Shown here: positions 8,598 to 16,842 of the stretch, one piece after another
Numbering within the stretch: position 1 is the stretch's first letter
Layout of the letters: every line of letters starts with the position of its first letter
Assembly (NCBI GenBank): GCA_942491555.1
Contig: CALOBN010000004.1
Location: forward strand, 102,398-166,397
Reading direction: 5' to 3'
Source of the DNA: Marinihelvus sp942491555
GTDB lineage: Bacteria > Pseudomonadota > Gammaproteobacteria > Xanthomonadales > SZUA-36
DNA length: 64,000 nucleotides
Translations under genes and position numbers: made by a program
Notes under the pieces: model-generated
Told to the model about the DNA's origin: nothing
What the model saw: only the letters and a program-made list of their open reading frames with translations
Databases searched by the model: none

Positions 8598-11256
8598 TGG
8601 AAATCCCCCCCTGCTCGTCCGTCACCAGGTCGGAGTCCAGGCGCAATAAAATTTCAAGGCCGGTCCAGCGCAGAGCTTGCGGACGATGCACAAGCAGTTC
8701 GTTCACACCATTGCGGTACTCGTCCAACAGTCCGGTGAGTGTGGACTCCCATGAGGCCACCGTTGTCTTCCAGTCTGGAAACGGAATATCTTTGGCCGTT
8801 CCGGCCAGCTTCACGCTTTTGCCTTTGATATCCGGTGTTCCGGACCAGATCGCCTGCTTCATTTCTCCGCCGCGCAAGGACAGCAGGCCCACGCCCAATG
8901 GCGGTAACGGGTCGTCCTGACCGAGCACCGCGTAGAGCGGAAGTTGCAACTCACCGGGACGCTCATCACCCCAGCTCATTTTGGGCAGAGACCCGGTTTT
9001 ATAGTCGAGCACCAGTGAGCCGGAAGGCACCGCATCCAGGCGGTCAAGACGAATCTTGAAGGTAAAGCCGGCAAGATCAGCCTCGCGGCTCTCTTCCAGC
9101 ACCTGTGGCTGCCCCAGGGTCAGGGTTTGTTCACTGGCCAGCCATTCCAGCAACAAACTTTCGATGCGTCGCCGTTCTGCTTCAATCGCCGCCGGGGCCA
9201 GTCGTGCCCGCGCATCCCGCGACTCAAGCGCATGGTTCACTGCCGCTGAAACTTCCTCTGCCGCAGGCAGTCGATTCGACTTCAAATAGGGGTGGTAGAG
9301 TCGTTCTAATGCCCTGTGGACCAGCGATCCGGTGAATGCGGCGTCAGCAAAGGGATCAGGCGGTGCAGCAAAATGTGCATCTACGCGGTGCACCAGGAAG
9401 GCCGCCCAGGGGCAGGCAGACTGCAGATTGAGCACGCTCACCACGCTTTTGAGCGCGGTTGTCGGCCCGAGGTGTGGCCCGGTTTCGCGGGCAATTTCGA
9501 GCAACTCATCCCGTCCGCCGGCAATGACCGGCTCGCCCGCCCCCGGCCAGACGGTTGCCGCCAGGCTGGTGCCGGACGCCACACCCTCTGTCTCCGTTAT
9601 ATCGAGCGCTTCAAGCAGCGGGCTCAATGATGTTTTAACTCCATCCACCTGCTCGGCGCGCGTAAAACTGATTCGCGGCGCACTGCTCAGAATGCCCTCC
9701 TGCAGGGACTCAAAATGTTCGAACTGCCGTTGCATATCGCTGCGCGGCAACCATCGGCTCAAAGAAAACGGCAGCAGTCGATTCATACGCACGGGCCCCG
9801 GCCAGTTACCGGCATGCAGGTTGATCACGCGCAGCTCATCAAAACGCCCTCCGGCAAGATTCTCAACCGGCAGCACCTGCACCGGGCACAATACACCACC
9901 GGCGCCGCGCATCTGCCTTTCCTGACACAGTTGTTTCAGATCCTGCAAGGCATCGCTGTCTGCCACATCACCCGAAAACTCAAGCTCCTCCAGGGCACCC
10001 CGAAATTGCTCCACCAGCTGCCCGGCCCGCTGCCCACGGGCAAAGGGGCCAGGCCAACCCCAATGGGATAACCAGGCGAAAAAGCGCCTCGATGCGGTTG
10101 TCTCACAGGTCGCTGCAGGAATGCGGCCGGATAATTCCAGCAGCGTGGGGCAATCGAATTTGCGGGCCAGATCTGCAGTAAACGCAAGGGTTGGCTGGTA
10201 ACGGTTGGCGTCGCGCATGGCCAGCTCCAGACGGGCCCGTTCAGCTGACTCCCTATCCGCATCCTGCCATGCTGGCGACAACAGCCAGCGACTGATGAGC
10301 GCGAACGGTTGTGGACGCTGCATGCCACTAATGCTCAAGGCAAGCAGGTCAAAAGCCGCCTGTATCAATGGCTCATGCGCGAGCGAACTCCCACCGTGGA
10401 GGTGGTATACCGGCGACTCGGGCGTGGAAAGGGTCAGGGCATGGATGGGCTCAAAGGTCTGCCGAAAGGCCCGCTCCAGGCCCGGGCGCAGCGCCTGAAA
10501 GTCATTCACCGCCACCGCGACGCGTTCTGCGCCGGCCTCGAGCTTTGCGCGGGCCCAGGCGGCTGCGGCCCAGATCTCCCGTTCACGGTCGATCATCCTT
10601 TCAGCAGTCACCTCATCTGCGAGCGGCCGATGTTGCTCATCGGGCAGTACCTGCACGCCACGTGACTGCAATGCTGTCAGCAAGCGGGACTCCAGAGGGG
10701 TCTGCTCGACAAAGCCGCGCAGCGTGATGCTTTCGGGAAGCGAAACATGCAAGGCGTGTGCAGACTCCAGCAACGCGGCAAGCTCACGAAGCGCCCCTGC
10801 GGCATCCAGCCAGCCATGCGCATCAAGACTGGCATGCACGCGCTCGCGCCAGCGGCAGAAACCCTCATCTGACCAGCTGCGGCCGGGCACCCGGCCGGCG
10901 GGTATCAACCAGTTCTCACAGAGACGATCGGCCTCCATGGCCTCCCGCGCCAGTGACTGAATGTCACCAGGCAGCAAATCCTGTTGGTCCGTAGCCTTGA
11001 TTGCATTTTCCCACGTTCTGCGCAGCCGCAATTGCGATGGCTGAATGCGGCAGGCTTTGCCTGAAACCAGCAGCGCGCGCTCAAGTAAGCGACCAGCCCA
11101 CAAGGAGAGTACATCAACCGGCGGGGCTGGACGGGCCGCGCCCGTGTCCTGTGGCCGGGCGGTAAAACAGCCAGCCAGAACCAGCTGCTGGATGCCGCGG
11201 TTGGGAACCAGTATCAGGGGCTCGCGCGTTGCGCCGGGGCTCATATCGCTGGACAA
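8587..11256 (-). CDS. PD-(D/E)XK nuclease, AddB-like DNA repair partner
   Basis: This 889-residue protein is encoded immediately upstream of the AddA-like helicase. The N-terminal part resembles an inactivated helicase-like AddB scaffold, starting LILVPNRGIQQLVL with no Walker A lysine motif. The C-terminus is a RecB-family nuclease: SACPWAAFLVHRV, GSLVHRALERLYHP, FKIRLDRLDAV and LVLDYKTGS at about 750. The family is known from proteobacterial gene pairs annotated 'probable DNA repair protein' next to a UvrD-type helicase. Only one cysteine is seen in the CPW segment, so the four-Cys iron-sulphur staple of Bacillus AddB is probably absent. The first possible start is used; an ATG four codons later is equally plausible. 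Confidence 0.82.
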   Translation of the reverse strand: MSSDMSPGATREPLILVPNRGIQQLVLAGCFTARPQDTGAARPAPPVDVLSLWAGRLLERALLVSGKACRIQPSQLRLRRTWENAIKATDQQDLLPGDIQSLAREAMEADRLCENWLIPAGRVPGRSWSDEGFCRWRERVHASLDAHGWLDAAGALRELAALLESAHALHVSLPESITLRGFVEQTPLESRLLTALQSRGVQVLPDEQHRPLADEVTAERMIDREREIWAAAAWARAKLEAGAERVAVAVNDFQALRPGLERAFRQTFEPIHALTLSTPESPVYHLHGGSSLAHEPLIQAAFDLLALSISGMQRPQPFALISRWLLSPAWQDADRESAERARLELAMRDANRYQPTLAFTADLARKFDCPTLLELSGRIPAATCETTASRRFFAWLSHWGWPGPFARGQRAGQLVEQFRGALEELEFSGDVADSDALQDLKQLCQERQMRGAGGVLCPVQVLPVENLAGGRFDELRVINLHAGNWPGPVRMNRLLPFSLSRWLPRSDMQRQFEHFESLQEGILSSAPRISFTRAEQVDGVKTSLSPLLEALDITETEGVASGTSLAATVWPGAGEPVIAGGRDELLEIARETGPHLGPTTALKSVVSVLNLQSACPWAAFLVHRVDAHFAAPPDPFADAAFTGSLVHRALERLYHPYLKSNRLPAAEEVSAAVNHALESRDARARLAPAAIEAERRRIESLLLEWLASEQTLTLGQPQVLEESREADLAGFTFKIRLDRLDAVPSGSLVLDYKTGSLPKMSWGDERPGELQLPLYAVLGQDDPLPPLGVGLLSLRGGEMKQAIWSGTPDIKGKSVKLAGTAKDIPFPDWKTTVASWESTLTGLLDEYRNGVNELLVHRPQALRWTGLEILLRLDSDLVTDEQGGISNEA

Positions 11257-11431
11257 CCTGATGTGAATAACAGCGCGAATGAAAGCCGGAACAGCTGGTG
11301 GTTTGGATGCAGGGCTGCATGCACATCTGGATGGTTGACTTTGATCATGGCGGAAAGTGTACGGGATTCCGTCTCAAAAACTGAGAACCAGCCGTTCACC
11401 CTGCGAACGCCGGCACTGCTACACTCACCCC

Positions 11432-12208
11432 ATGTGTGGAAAAGCCGCCGTATCGCATCTTTCCTGGAACGATATTTATGCCTGGGCCGGGAGTCTGACG
11501 CCACCGGATAACCTTCCGGACGACCCGCAAACCCGGGTGAATATTTCGCCCTCCCGTCTGCGACGTAAGTCTGATCCGGACTCCATGGTGTGGGAAACCC
11601 TGCCCATTACCTATTTCGATGGCCGGCTGGACATCGCGGCATCGGCGATCTGGCCCTTCCTGCCCTTTTGGTCAAAAGGACAATTGCCCACGACCAAAGC
11701 CGGCAAGCTGTTGTCCACAGCCAATGCGCGTCTGAGGCGGGAAGACCCGCCCTTTGCACCGACCTTCATGACTTCCTGGAACAAAGATCATCGGGTCGTG
11801 GTCTGGGTATCCTGGTTTTATGAGTTTGACCGGCGTGTCCATCCCCAGACTCCCTGGGCCGTTTTTCCCCTGAACCGGCCCTTCTGGGCGCTCGCCGGCC
11901 TGGCCAGCTTCAGTCGCGATCAGACCGGTATACCGCACCCCAGTGTCGCGATCATTACCGTCGAACCCAACGCCGTGCTGACATCCGTTGGGCATCACCG
12001 CAGCCCTGCGATCCTGCCTGACGATGCAGCGGTTGAGCAGTGGTTGCATGGCGATCAGGGCAGCGCCCTGGAACTCCTGCAACCTCACGCCAATGAAAGT
12101 ATGGGGGTCGAGGAAGTACCGATGGGCATCAAGATTCCTGGTAATGAAAACCTGGAATTACCAGCTTCACTGCTGGCAACAAAAAACGCCCCTCGTGAGG
12201 GGCGTTAA
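11432..12208 (+). CDS. SRAP-domain (YedK/HMCES-like) abasic-site protein
   Basis: SRAP proteins crosslink to abasic sites in single-stranded DNA through the cysteine exposed after removal of Met1. The chosen ATG at 11432 gives MCGKAAVS, placing the required Cys at position 2. An upstream frame extension of 25 codons would destroy this and is rejected. Other family residues are visible: NAR in the segment STANARLRRED, the catalytic Glu in WVSWFYEFD (usual GFYEW), and the active His in VGHHRSPAIL (usual HDRMPVIL). At 258 residues the length is normal. The sequence is divergent from YedK, but the four signature positions are kept. It is divergent from the AddAB-like operon, with a 175-base shared upstream region. 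Confidence 0.88.
   Translation: MCGKAAVSHLSWNDIYAWAGSLTPPDNLPDDPQTRVNISPSRLRRKSDPDSMVWETLPITYFDGRLDIAASAIWPFLPFWSKGQLPTTKAGKLLSTANARLRREDPPFAPTFMTSWNKDHRVVVWVSWFYEFDRRVHPQTPWAVFPLNRPFWALAGLASFSRDQTGIPHPSVAIITVEPNAVLTSVGHHRSPAILPDDAAVEQWLHGDQGSALELLQPHANESMGVEEVPMGIKIPGNENLELPASLLATKNAPREGR
12185..12206 (-). terminator. Rho-independent terminator, overlapping the SRAP stop codon
   Basis: A 9-10 bp stem (AACGCCCCTC / GAGGGGCGTT) is followed, reading on the minus strand, by a run of six T. It therefore terminates the minus-strand gene at 12279-12812, and its plus-strand sequence also encodes the last codons of the SRAP gene. Confidence 0.8.
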
Positions 12209-12278
12209 TTTGAATATTGTTGGCTCTGGACAACCTCAGCGGCTTTTCCAGCAGCCCATTTTATTAAGCGGAAGCGTC

Positions 12279-12812
12279 TTACCAACCCCAGGGCTTGGTT
12301 GGACGCTCGCCAGCTTCAGCCACCGTTTCGACCTGGGTGTTAAGCTGTTCAGCCCGCGCCGCCAGTTCCGGCTTAAAGTCATTGCGGTAAGGCCAGCTGG
12401 AGGTATCCGTCGCTGTCTGCCTTTCCATGTCATAACCGGTCAGCAGGTTGCGAACTGAACCTGCAGATGTTGATTTTGTTCCACGGTCCATAGCGGTTTT
12501 CTCATGCGAGCGTTGGTACAACTCGAGAGTGGACCAGTCTTTTGATTTGGAAGGACTGAGGGTTTCCCGCTTAAAGCGCTGCCCCACGATTCTTCCGGAC
12601 GGCGCATTACCGGAATTGCCCCATCCCCAGGGTGCGGGAGCGGCAACTTGACCGGAACTTAAATGCGCCAGGCGTGCTTCGTTACCGGAACGCCCTCTGG
12701 GCGCCATGGTTCGGTAAGCGGATTTGCCGGCCACCATCATGGACCGTGCGGTCCAGACGATAACGGCGGCTGCGATAACTCCTGCAACGATAAGTGCGGC
12801 GTAAAACAGCAT
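12279..12812 (-). CDS. Unknown single-pass membrane protein with PWGW motifs
   Basis: From the ATG at 12812 the product has 177 residues. It starts directly with a hydrophobic segment (LFYAALIVAGVIAAAVIVW, residues 2-20), followed by a basic, disordered, cytoplasm-like region rich in Ser, Gly and Arg. The motif PWGW occurs twice, once internally (APAPWGWGNSG) and once as the very C-terminus (KPWGW). I do not recognise the family. A longer frame to 12968 is open, but its translation (PLCRKQRVRKQRY...) looks non-coding and the TM-first start is more natural. The gene stands alone with a strong terminator at 12185-12206. Confidence 0.6.
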   Translation of the reverse strand: MLFYAALIVAGVIAAAVIVWTARSMMVAGKSAYRTMAPRGRSGNEARLAHLSSGQVAAPAPWGWGNSGNAPSGRIVGQRFKRETLSPSKSKDWSTLELYQRSHEKTAMDRGTKSTSAGSVRNLLTGYDMERQTATDTSSWPYRNDFKPELAARAEQLNTQVETVAEAGERPTKPWGW

Positions 12813-13211
12813 GATTGAGATCCCGATTCCACTGATCCGGTCTGTTCGAAATTCGTTTTCGAACCTCCGGCTCACCCCTTGGGGAAGCGATCCCGTATTG
12901 TTCGGGTAGGCGCGTAACGTCCTGATATATCGCTGTTTACGCACCCTCTGCTTCCGGCAGAGTGGCAATTTGCAGTGCCATTCATTGGCCTGCGCCGTGG
13001 CCCGGATGCCTTTTCCGGACCTGGATCTCCTGTCTCACAAACTCAAATCGTGCGTCCGTGCAGGGGGATTACGGACAGGTGATTGCTATTAAGGTTACAC
13101 CAATGCAACATTTCAGGCAATAAGTACGAATATTTCTTCGCTCTTGAACTGGAGTACTGCACTCAGGCCAAAAAGTTGGTTGGGGACCCCTGCGCTCAGG
13201 ACCGGACGGAT
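12813..13211. other. Intergenic stretch with several short inverted repeats
   Basis: These 399 bases contain no convincing gene. Short palindromes are visible: TTCGAA repeated at about 12847-12866, CCGGA...CCGG at about 13001-13018, GTCCGT (13054-13059) with ACGGAC (13071-13076), and CCGGAC (13202-13207) with GTCCGG (13216-13221), which straddles the stop of the protease gene. The last could act as a weak terminator for the protease transcript. Confidence 0.5.
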
Positions 13212-14135
13212 TCATGTCCGGGGCAACAAGCTCAGCCATCGGGCTAAAGTGATCAGAATCGACTCATCGAGGGCACGCGCATAGTTGGTAAAGCTATTGG
13301 GATTCCATGGGGTGCCCGGCGGAGGACCGTGCGGAAATTGAGCGGGCGGCCACAAGTCCGGGTCCCAATGGGATCCTCCCCGAATGGCGAACAGATGGCT
13401 GCGCGCACCGTCGTGAATAATGACGCCCCCGCCGGAAGCGCCGAGTCCGGAGTCACAGTCATCCAATAGCTGCCCGGACCAGGCACCACCACCGATATCG
13501 GTGGTCACGGAATGTACGCCCTGGCAACCGCTGGTAACGCTCACCTCGCCCTTGGTCTGATCCCAGGCCACGAGGCCCAGCGACCCGCGGCGGGTATCGG
13601 CCGGAGCGCCCCCGGGCAACCGCCCGGGCGGGAAACCGAACCAGGGCGGTGGCGGCTCCCAGTCCGGCCCCAACCAGAAAAAAGCCCAGTCACCACCGCC
13701 CTGTTCAGGATCGGAGGGCATGGCAGCAGGTCGAAATCCACCCAATAGCTGGTGGCTCCGGGTTAGCGGTGCCGTGTAACCGGGCAACTCTGCCAAACCC
13801 ATAAAGGCAAAACGGCATTCATTCCAGGGCGTGCCCTGCTGAAGGTCATAAAGCACATGTGCCGCTGTCGCCAGAACAACACCAGCAAGGTCTGGCGCCA
13901 GTGCAGTGACATCCAACAAGGTCGCCGAACCGCGCACCTCGCCATCACAGACCAAAGTTCCGCTTCCCCGATACCAGTCAGCCGTCGGGGGCGGATAACC
14001 ACCAACGCTGATACTCCTGCGATCATCCTCAGGGCCATTGTCCGGATCACCATCACCGAACACCCCTGCCACCACCGGCATGGCAGCCGGTAACGTGGTC
14101 AGAATCATCAGGGCGGTCAAGATGAAACGCGACAT
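13212..14135 (-). CDS. Secreted trypsin-like serine protease
   Basis: The 307 residues from ATG 14135 start with a signal peptide (MSRFILTALMILTTLPAAMP). Chymotrypsin-fold landmarks are all present: H93 in LATAAHVLYD, D149 in GGDWAFFWLG and S234 in LGASGGGVI, the last in place of the usual GDSGGP. Cysteines at 63, 107, 204 and 227 could form disulphides. The protein is proline- and tryptophan-rich between 155 and 185 and near the C-terminus. The ATG at 14135 is preferred over an upstream TTG at 14159 because it begins a normal signal peptide. It has no operon partner; its target is unknown. Confidence 0.78.
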   Translation of the reverse strand: MSRFILTALMILTTLPAAMPVVAGVFGDGDPDNGPEDDRRSISVGGYPPPTADWYRGSGTLVCDGEVRGSATLLDVTALAPDLAGVVLATAAHVLYDLQQGTPWNECRFAFMGLAELPGYTAPLTRSHQLLGGFRPAAMPSDPEQGGGDWAFFWLGPDWEPPPPWFGFPPGRLPGGAPADTRRGSLGLVAWDQTKGEVSVTSGCQGVHSVTTDIGGGAWSGQLLDDCDSGLGASGGGVIIHDGARSHLFAIRGGSHWDPDLWPPAQFPHGPPPGTPWNPNSFTNYARALDESILITLARWLSLLPRT

Positions 14136-14243
14136 GGCTATATCGGTACCTGCGAGCAAAGAAGGGAGACTAGCGAGCCGCCGGCGGCATGGTCAAGTAT
14201 CGACCTTTGCCATTCGGGGCAGATCGGGGACAATACTACCTTG

Positions 14244-14495
14244 ATGAATCTGCAGACCAACAATGTCGACGCACGAGGTTTGATGTGCCCCGAGCCGCTG
14301 CACCGCGCCGAACTGGCAATCCGTGAACTGGCGGCGGGCGGAGTGCTGCGTATTGTGGCTACTGACCCTGCCGCACCCCTCGATCTGGAAGCCTGGTGCC
14401 TGCGTCGTCAACATGAATTCATGAGTTGCGAGGCACAAGGCGACAGTTGGGTCATTTGTGTTCGTAAAGGCAATCACCAGGAGCCATCACGATGA
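14244..14495 (+). CDS. TusA/SirA-family sulfur-carrier protein
   Basis: The 83-residue protein has the family signature RGLMCPEPL with the persulfide-bearing C15 (CPxP motif). The rest follows TusA: TDPAAPLDLEAWC at mid-protein and VICVRKG at the end. TusA proteins pass sulfur from cysteine desulfurases to tRNA modification or to molybdopterin synthesis. The gene overlaps moaC by 4 bases (ATGA), so it is co-translated with a molybdopterin gene and probably feeds sulfur into that pathway. A TTG directly before the ATG gives an alternative one-codon-longer start. It is probably a paralogue of the housekeeping TusA. Confidence 0.85.
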   Translation: MNLQTNNVDARGLMCPEPLHRAELAIRELAAGGVLRIVATDPAAPLDLEAWCLRRQHEFMSCEAQGDSWVICVRKGNHQEPSR

Positions 14496-15010
14496 GTGAT
14501 AACCATCTACCCGCTGCAGACCAGCGATTCGCAATGGCTGACGTGTCTGCAAAACCCGCGACGCTGCGTCGCGCGCTCGCGCGTGGCTCCATCCTGCTCG
14601 GCAAGGAGGCATTTGAAGCACTGCGTGACGGCAAGGTCCCCAAAGGCGATCCCCTGGCGATGGCAGAAATCGCAGGCATTCAGGCTGCCAAGCTCACCCC
14701 GCAATTGCTGCCGCTGTGTCACCCGATCTCCCTGAGCCGGATCGCTATCCATACGCAACTTGATGCCCGGCGCTACGCGGTAAAGGTCTATGCGCTGGCG
14801 GAAATTAACGAGCGCACCGGGGTCGAGATGGAAGCGCTTACCGGGCTGAATGTCGCATTACTTACCCTTTGGGATCTGTGCAAACCGCTGAACCCGGCGC
14901 TTGAATTGACCGATATCCTGCTGCTCTACAAGTCCGGTGGGAAAAAAGGCGAATGGCAGCATCCCGGGGGACTGGATGCCGCGGAACAGGCTTTACTCGA
15001 CGCCAATTGA
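14492..15010 (+). CDS. moaC: Cyclic pyranopterin monophosphate synthase MoaC
   Basis: MoaC converts the MoaA product (3',8-cyclo-GTP) to cyclic pyranopterin monophosphate, the second step of molybdenum cofactor synthesis. The 172 residues include the active-site set: H77 in LCHPISLS, E112 and E114 in TGVEMEAL, D128 and K131 in LWDLCK, and the SGGKKGE loop at the end. The length is slightly above E. coli (161). The start overlaps the TusA-like gene (ATGA). The last 18 bases overlap the end of moaE on the opposite strand, a convergent overlap. Confidence 0.95.
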   Translation: MSDNHLPAADQRFAMADVSAKPATLRRALARGSILLGKEAFEALRDGKVPKGDPLAMAEIAGIQAAKLTPQLLPLCHPISLSRIAIHTQLDARRYAVKVYALAEINERTGVEMEALTGLNVALLTLWDLCKPLNPALELTDILLLYKSGGKKGEWQHPGGLDAAEQALLDAN

Positions 15011-15469
15011 GGGTTCCCGTGGCGGGGCGGCCGGATGCTCCTTATGCTGTCCACAGCGTTGGCAGTTGACCCAGTTTAATGAACCATCCCGATAATGCTC
15101 ACGCTTCCAGATCGGCAAGCGGTGTTTCACCTCGTCGATAATGTATCTGGCGGCCTGAAAGGCTTCGTCGCGATGGGCTGCGACCACGCCGACGATGACG
15201 GCAACGTCACCAATCGATAACAAGCCGCCGCGGTGGGCCCCGCCGGCCTGCTCAATGTTCCAGCGTTGCGCGGCTTCATCCAGAATTCGCCGGCCTTCAC
15301 TGAGTGCGATGGGTTCGTAAATTTCGTATTCCAGGCGATCAACCTGGCGCCCCTCATTGTGATTGCGCACCCGGCCTTCGAAAATGACCGCCGCACCTGA
15401 GGCATGATTTTCAAGAGATGCCCGGAAGGCGGCCACATCAATCTCCCGGTTGCCGACCACAAAGCTCAT
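14993..15469 (-). CDS. moaE: Molybdopterin synthase catalytic subunit MoaE
   Basis: MoaE forms the heterotetrameric molybdopterin synthase with MoaD and installs the dithiolene sulfurs. The 158 residues include GAAVIFEGRVRNHNEG, YEPIALSEG, HRGG-L-IGDVAVIVGVVAAHRDEAFQA and the lysine motif LPIWKREHY. After that core there is a short tail with CQRCGQHKEH, a CxxC-H pattern not needed for the known reaction. Its start overlaps moaD by 4 bases (ATGA), and its 3' end overlaps moaC on the other strand by 18 bases. Confidence 0.95.
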   Translation of the reverse strand: MSFVVGNREIDVAAFRASLENHASGAAVIFEGRVRNHNEGRQVDRLEYEIYEPIALSEGRRILDEAAQRWNIEQAGGAHRGGLLSIGDVAVIVGVVAAHRDEAFQAARYIIDEVKHRLPIWKREHYRDGSLNWVNCQRCGQHKEHPAAPPREPSIGVE

Positions 15470-15711
15470 CCGCCGGCTACCGGAGGAAAAAACAGCACTT
15501 CATCACCGTCCTCGAATCCATCCTGCCAATCAGCGAGCACATCGTTTCGCGCAACCTTGGCAGCCGATTCCTCATGCAGTGCATCGTGACGGACAACCAT
15601 CTCGCCAAACAGCTCAGCCAGGTTCTTCGCCGAGCTGACCACCTGCTCTTCACTGGTACCGGCGGCATCCCGAAATGCGGCGAAATAACGAATATGAACC
15701 GTCTTCATCAC
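15466..15711 (-). CDS. moaD: Molybdopterin synthase sulfur carrier MoaD
   Basis: This ubiquitin-like sulfur carrier of 81 residues ends in the required Gly-Gly (FFPPVAGG), which is thiocarboxylated and inserts into the MoaE active site. The beta-grasp start HIRYFAAFRDAAG is typical. There are two adjacent start codons (15711 and 15708), and the second overlaps the moaA stop region. It is translationally coupled to moaA upstream and moaE downstream. Confidence 0.93.
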   Translation of the reverse strand: MMKTVHIRYFAAFRDAAGTSEEQVVSSAKNLAELFGEMVVRHDALHEESAAKVARNDVLADWQDGFEDGDEVLFFPPVAGG

Positions 15712-16775
15712 CCACCCATCCGAAACATTTCAACGCGATCCTTGTCGAGTACGGTTTCGCTGCGCACCTCGCTGTAGCGGTCATCCCGACCGGCCCATCG
15801 ACCACGGAGATATTCCAGCAACTGTGCATCACCTGACTGACGCAGCAGCGGGCGCAACGCCGCACCACGGTTGGCAAACAGGCAGGTGTAGAAGTTACCA
15901 TCTGCAGTGACGCGCGCTCGCGTGCAGTCACCGCAGAAAGGTTGCGTTATGGAGCTGATAAAGCCCAGCTCACCGCCACCGTCCTCAAAGGCATAGCGCC
16001 GGGCAGTCTCGCCGACCACGCGGCTGGCCAAAGGCCGCAAAGGCCACCGGGCGTGAAGGCGCTCAAGCAGCTCCGCGCTGGGCACCACCTGCTCGCGGCT
16101 CCAGTGATTCAGGTTGCCCACGTCCATAAACTCGATAAGCCGCACAATGTGGCCGGAGCCCCGGAAATGATCAACCAGGGACTCTACCCCCTGATCATTG
16201 ACGCCTCGTTGCACAACCGTGTTGATCTTGAGCTCGCCAAAACCGGCCTGCTCTGCCGCTGCAATACCTGCCAACACTTCGTCGACGCTTCCGCGCCCTC
16301 CTGACATGGCCAGGAATGTGTCCTGATCGATACTGTCCAGGCTGATCGTGATCCGGCCGAGACCGGCGTCACGCAGGGCCCGGGCATGCCGGGGCAACAA
16401 GATAGCGTTGGTAGTCAGTGCAAGGTCTTCGATACCCGGGATAGCAGCGATACGGCCGACCAGACCGGGCAGACCAACCCGCAATAAAGGCTCACCGCCG
16501 GTTAACCTGATCTTGCTGACACCAAGATTGACGAAGACCCGCACCAAACGCACCAGCTCATCATCAGTCAGCAATTGCTCTTTGGGCAGAAAAACACCCT
16601 GCCCGTGCATGGATTCCTCGGGCATGCAGTAGGTGCAGCGCAAATTGCACCGGTCGAGCACAGACAGGCGCAAATCCCGTAATGGACGGGTGAGCCGGTC
16701 GCGCGGTTGATCATGGGGCTCTGCAGAACGATCTTGCAGCGGCTGCAGGCCGAGGAGATTGCTGGTTTGACTCAT
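15708..16775 (-). CDS. moaA: GTP 3',8-cyclase MoaA
   Basis: This radical-SAM enzyme catalyses the first step of molybdenum cofactor synthesis. The 355 residues carry the N-terminal SAM cluster C43/C47/C50 (DRCNLRCTYCMPEE), LTGGEPLLR, and the C-terminal substrate cluster cysteines in PFCGDCTRAR...FYTCLF. The C-terminus ends in Gly-Gly (MFRMGG), as is needed for MoaA activity. It is first in the operon moaA-moaD-moaE, which is convergent with the TusA-like gene and moaC, so all the early pathway genes except the sulfurylase MoeB lie here. Confidence 0.96.
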   Translation of the reverse strand: MSQTSNLLGLQPLQDRSAEPHDQPRDRLTRPLRDLRLSVLDRCNLRCTYCMPEESMHGQGVFLPKEQLLTDDELVRLVRVFVNLGVSKIRLTGGEPLLRVGLPGLVGRIAAIPGIEDLALTTNAILLPRHARALRDAGLGRITISLDSIDQDTFLAMSGGRGSVDEVLAGIAAAEQAGFGELKINTVVQRGVNDQGVESLVDHFRGSGHIVRLIEFMDVGNLNHWSREQVVPSAELLERLHARWPLRPLASRVVGETARRYAFEDGGGELGFISSITQPFCGDCTRARVTADGNFYTCLFANRGAALRPLLRQSGDAQLLEYLRGRWAGRDDRYSEVRSETVLDKDRVEMFRMGG

Positions 16776-16842
16776 GGAAAACGAGTTTAACTATTCCAGC
16801 AAATGCTTGCCGTGAAATTGCATGCAACGACAACACCCGGAG

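Noticed and set aside
11357..11431. N-terminal extension of the SRAP protein
   Set aside because: SRAP activity needs Cys at position 2 after Met removal, which only the ATG at 11432 gives.
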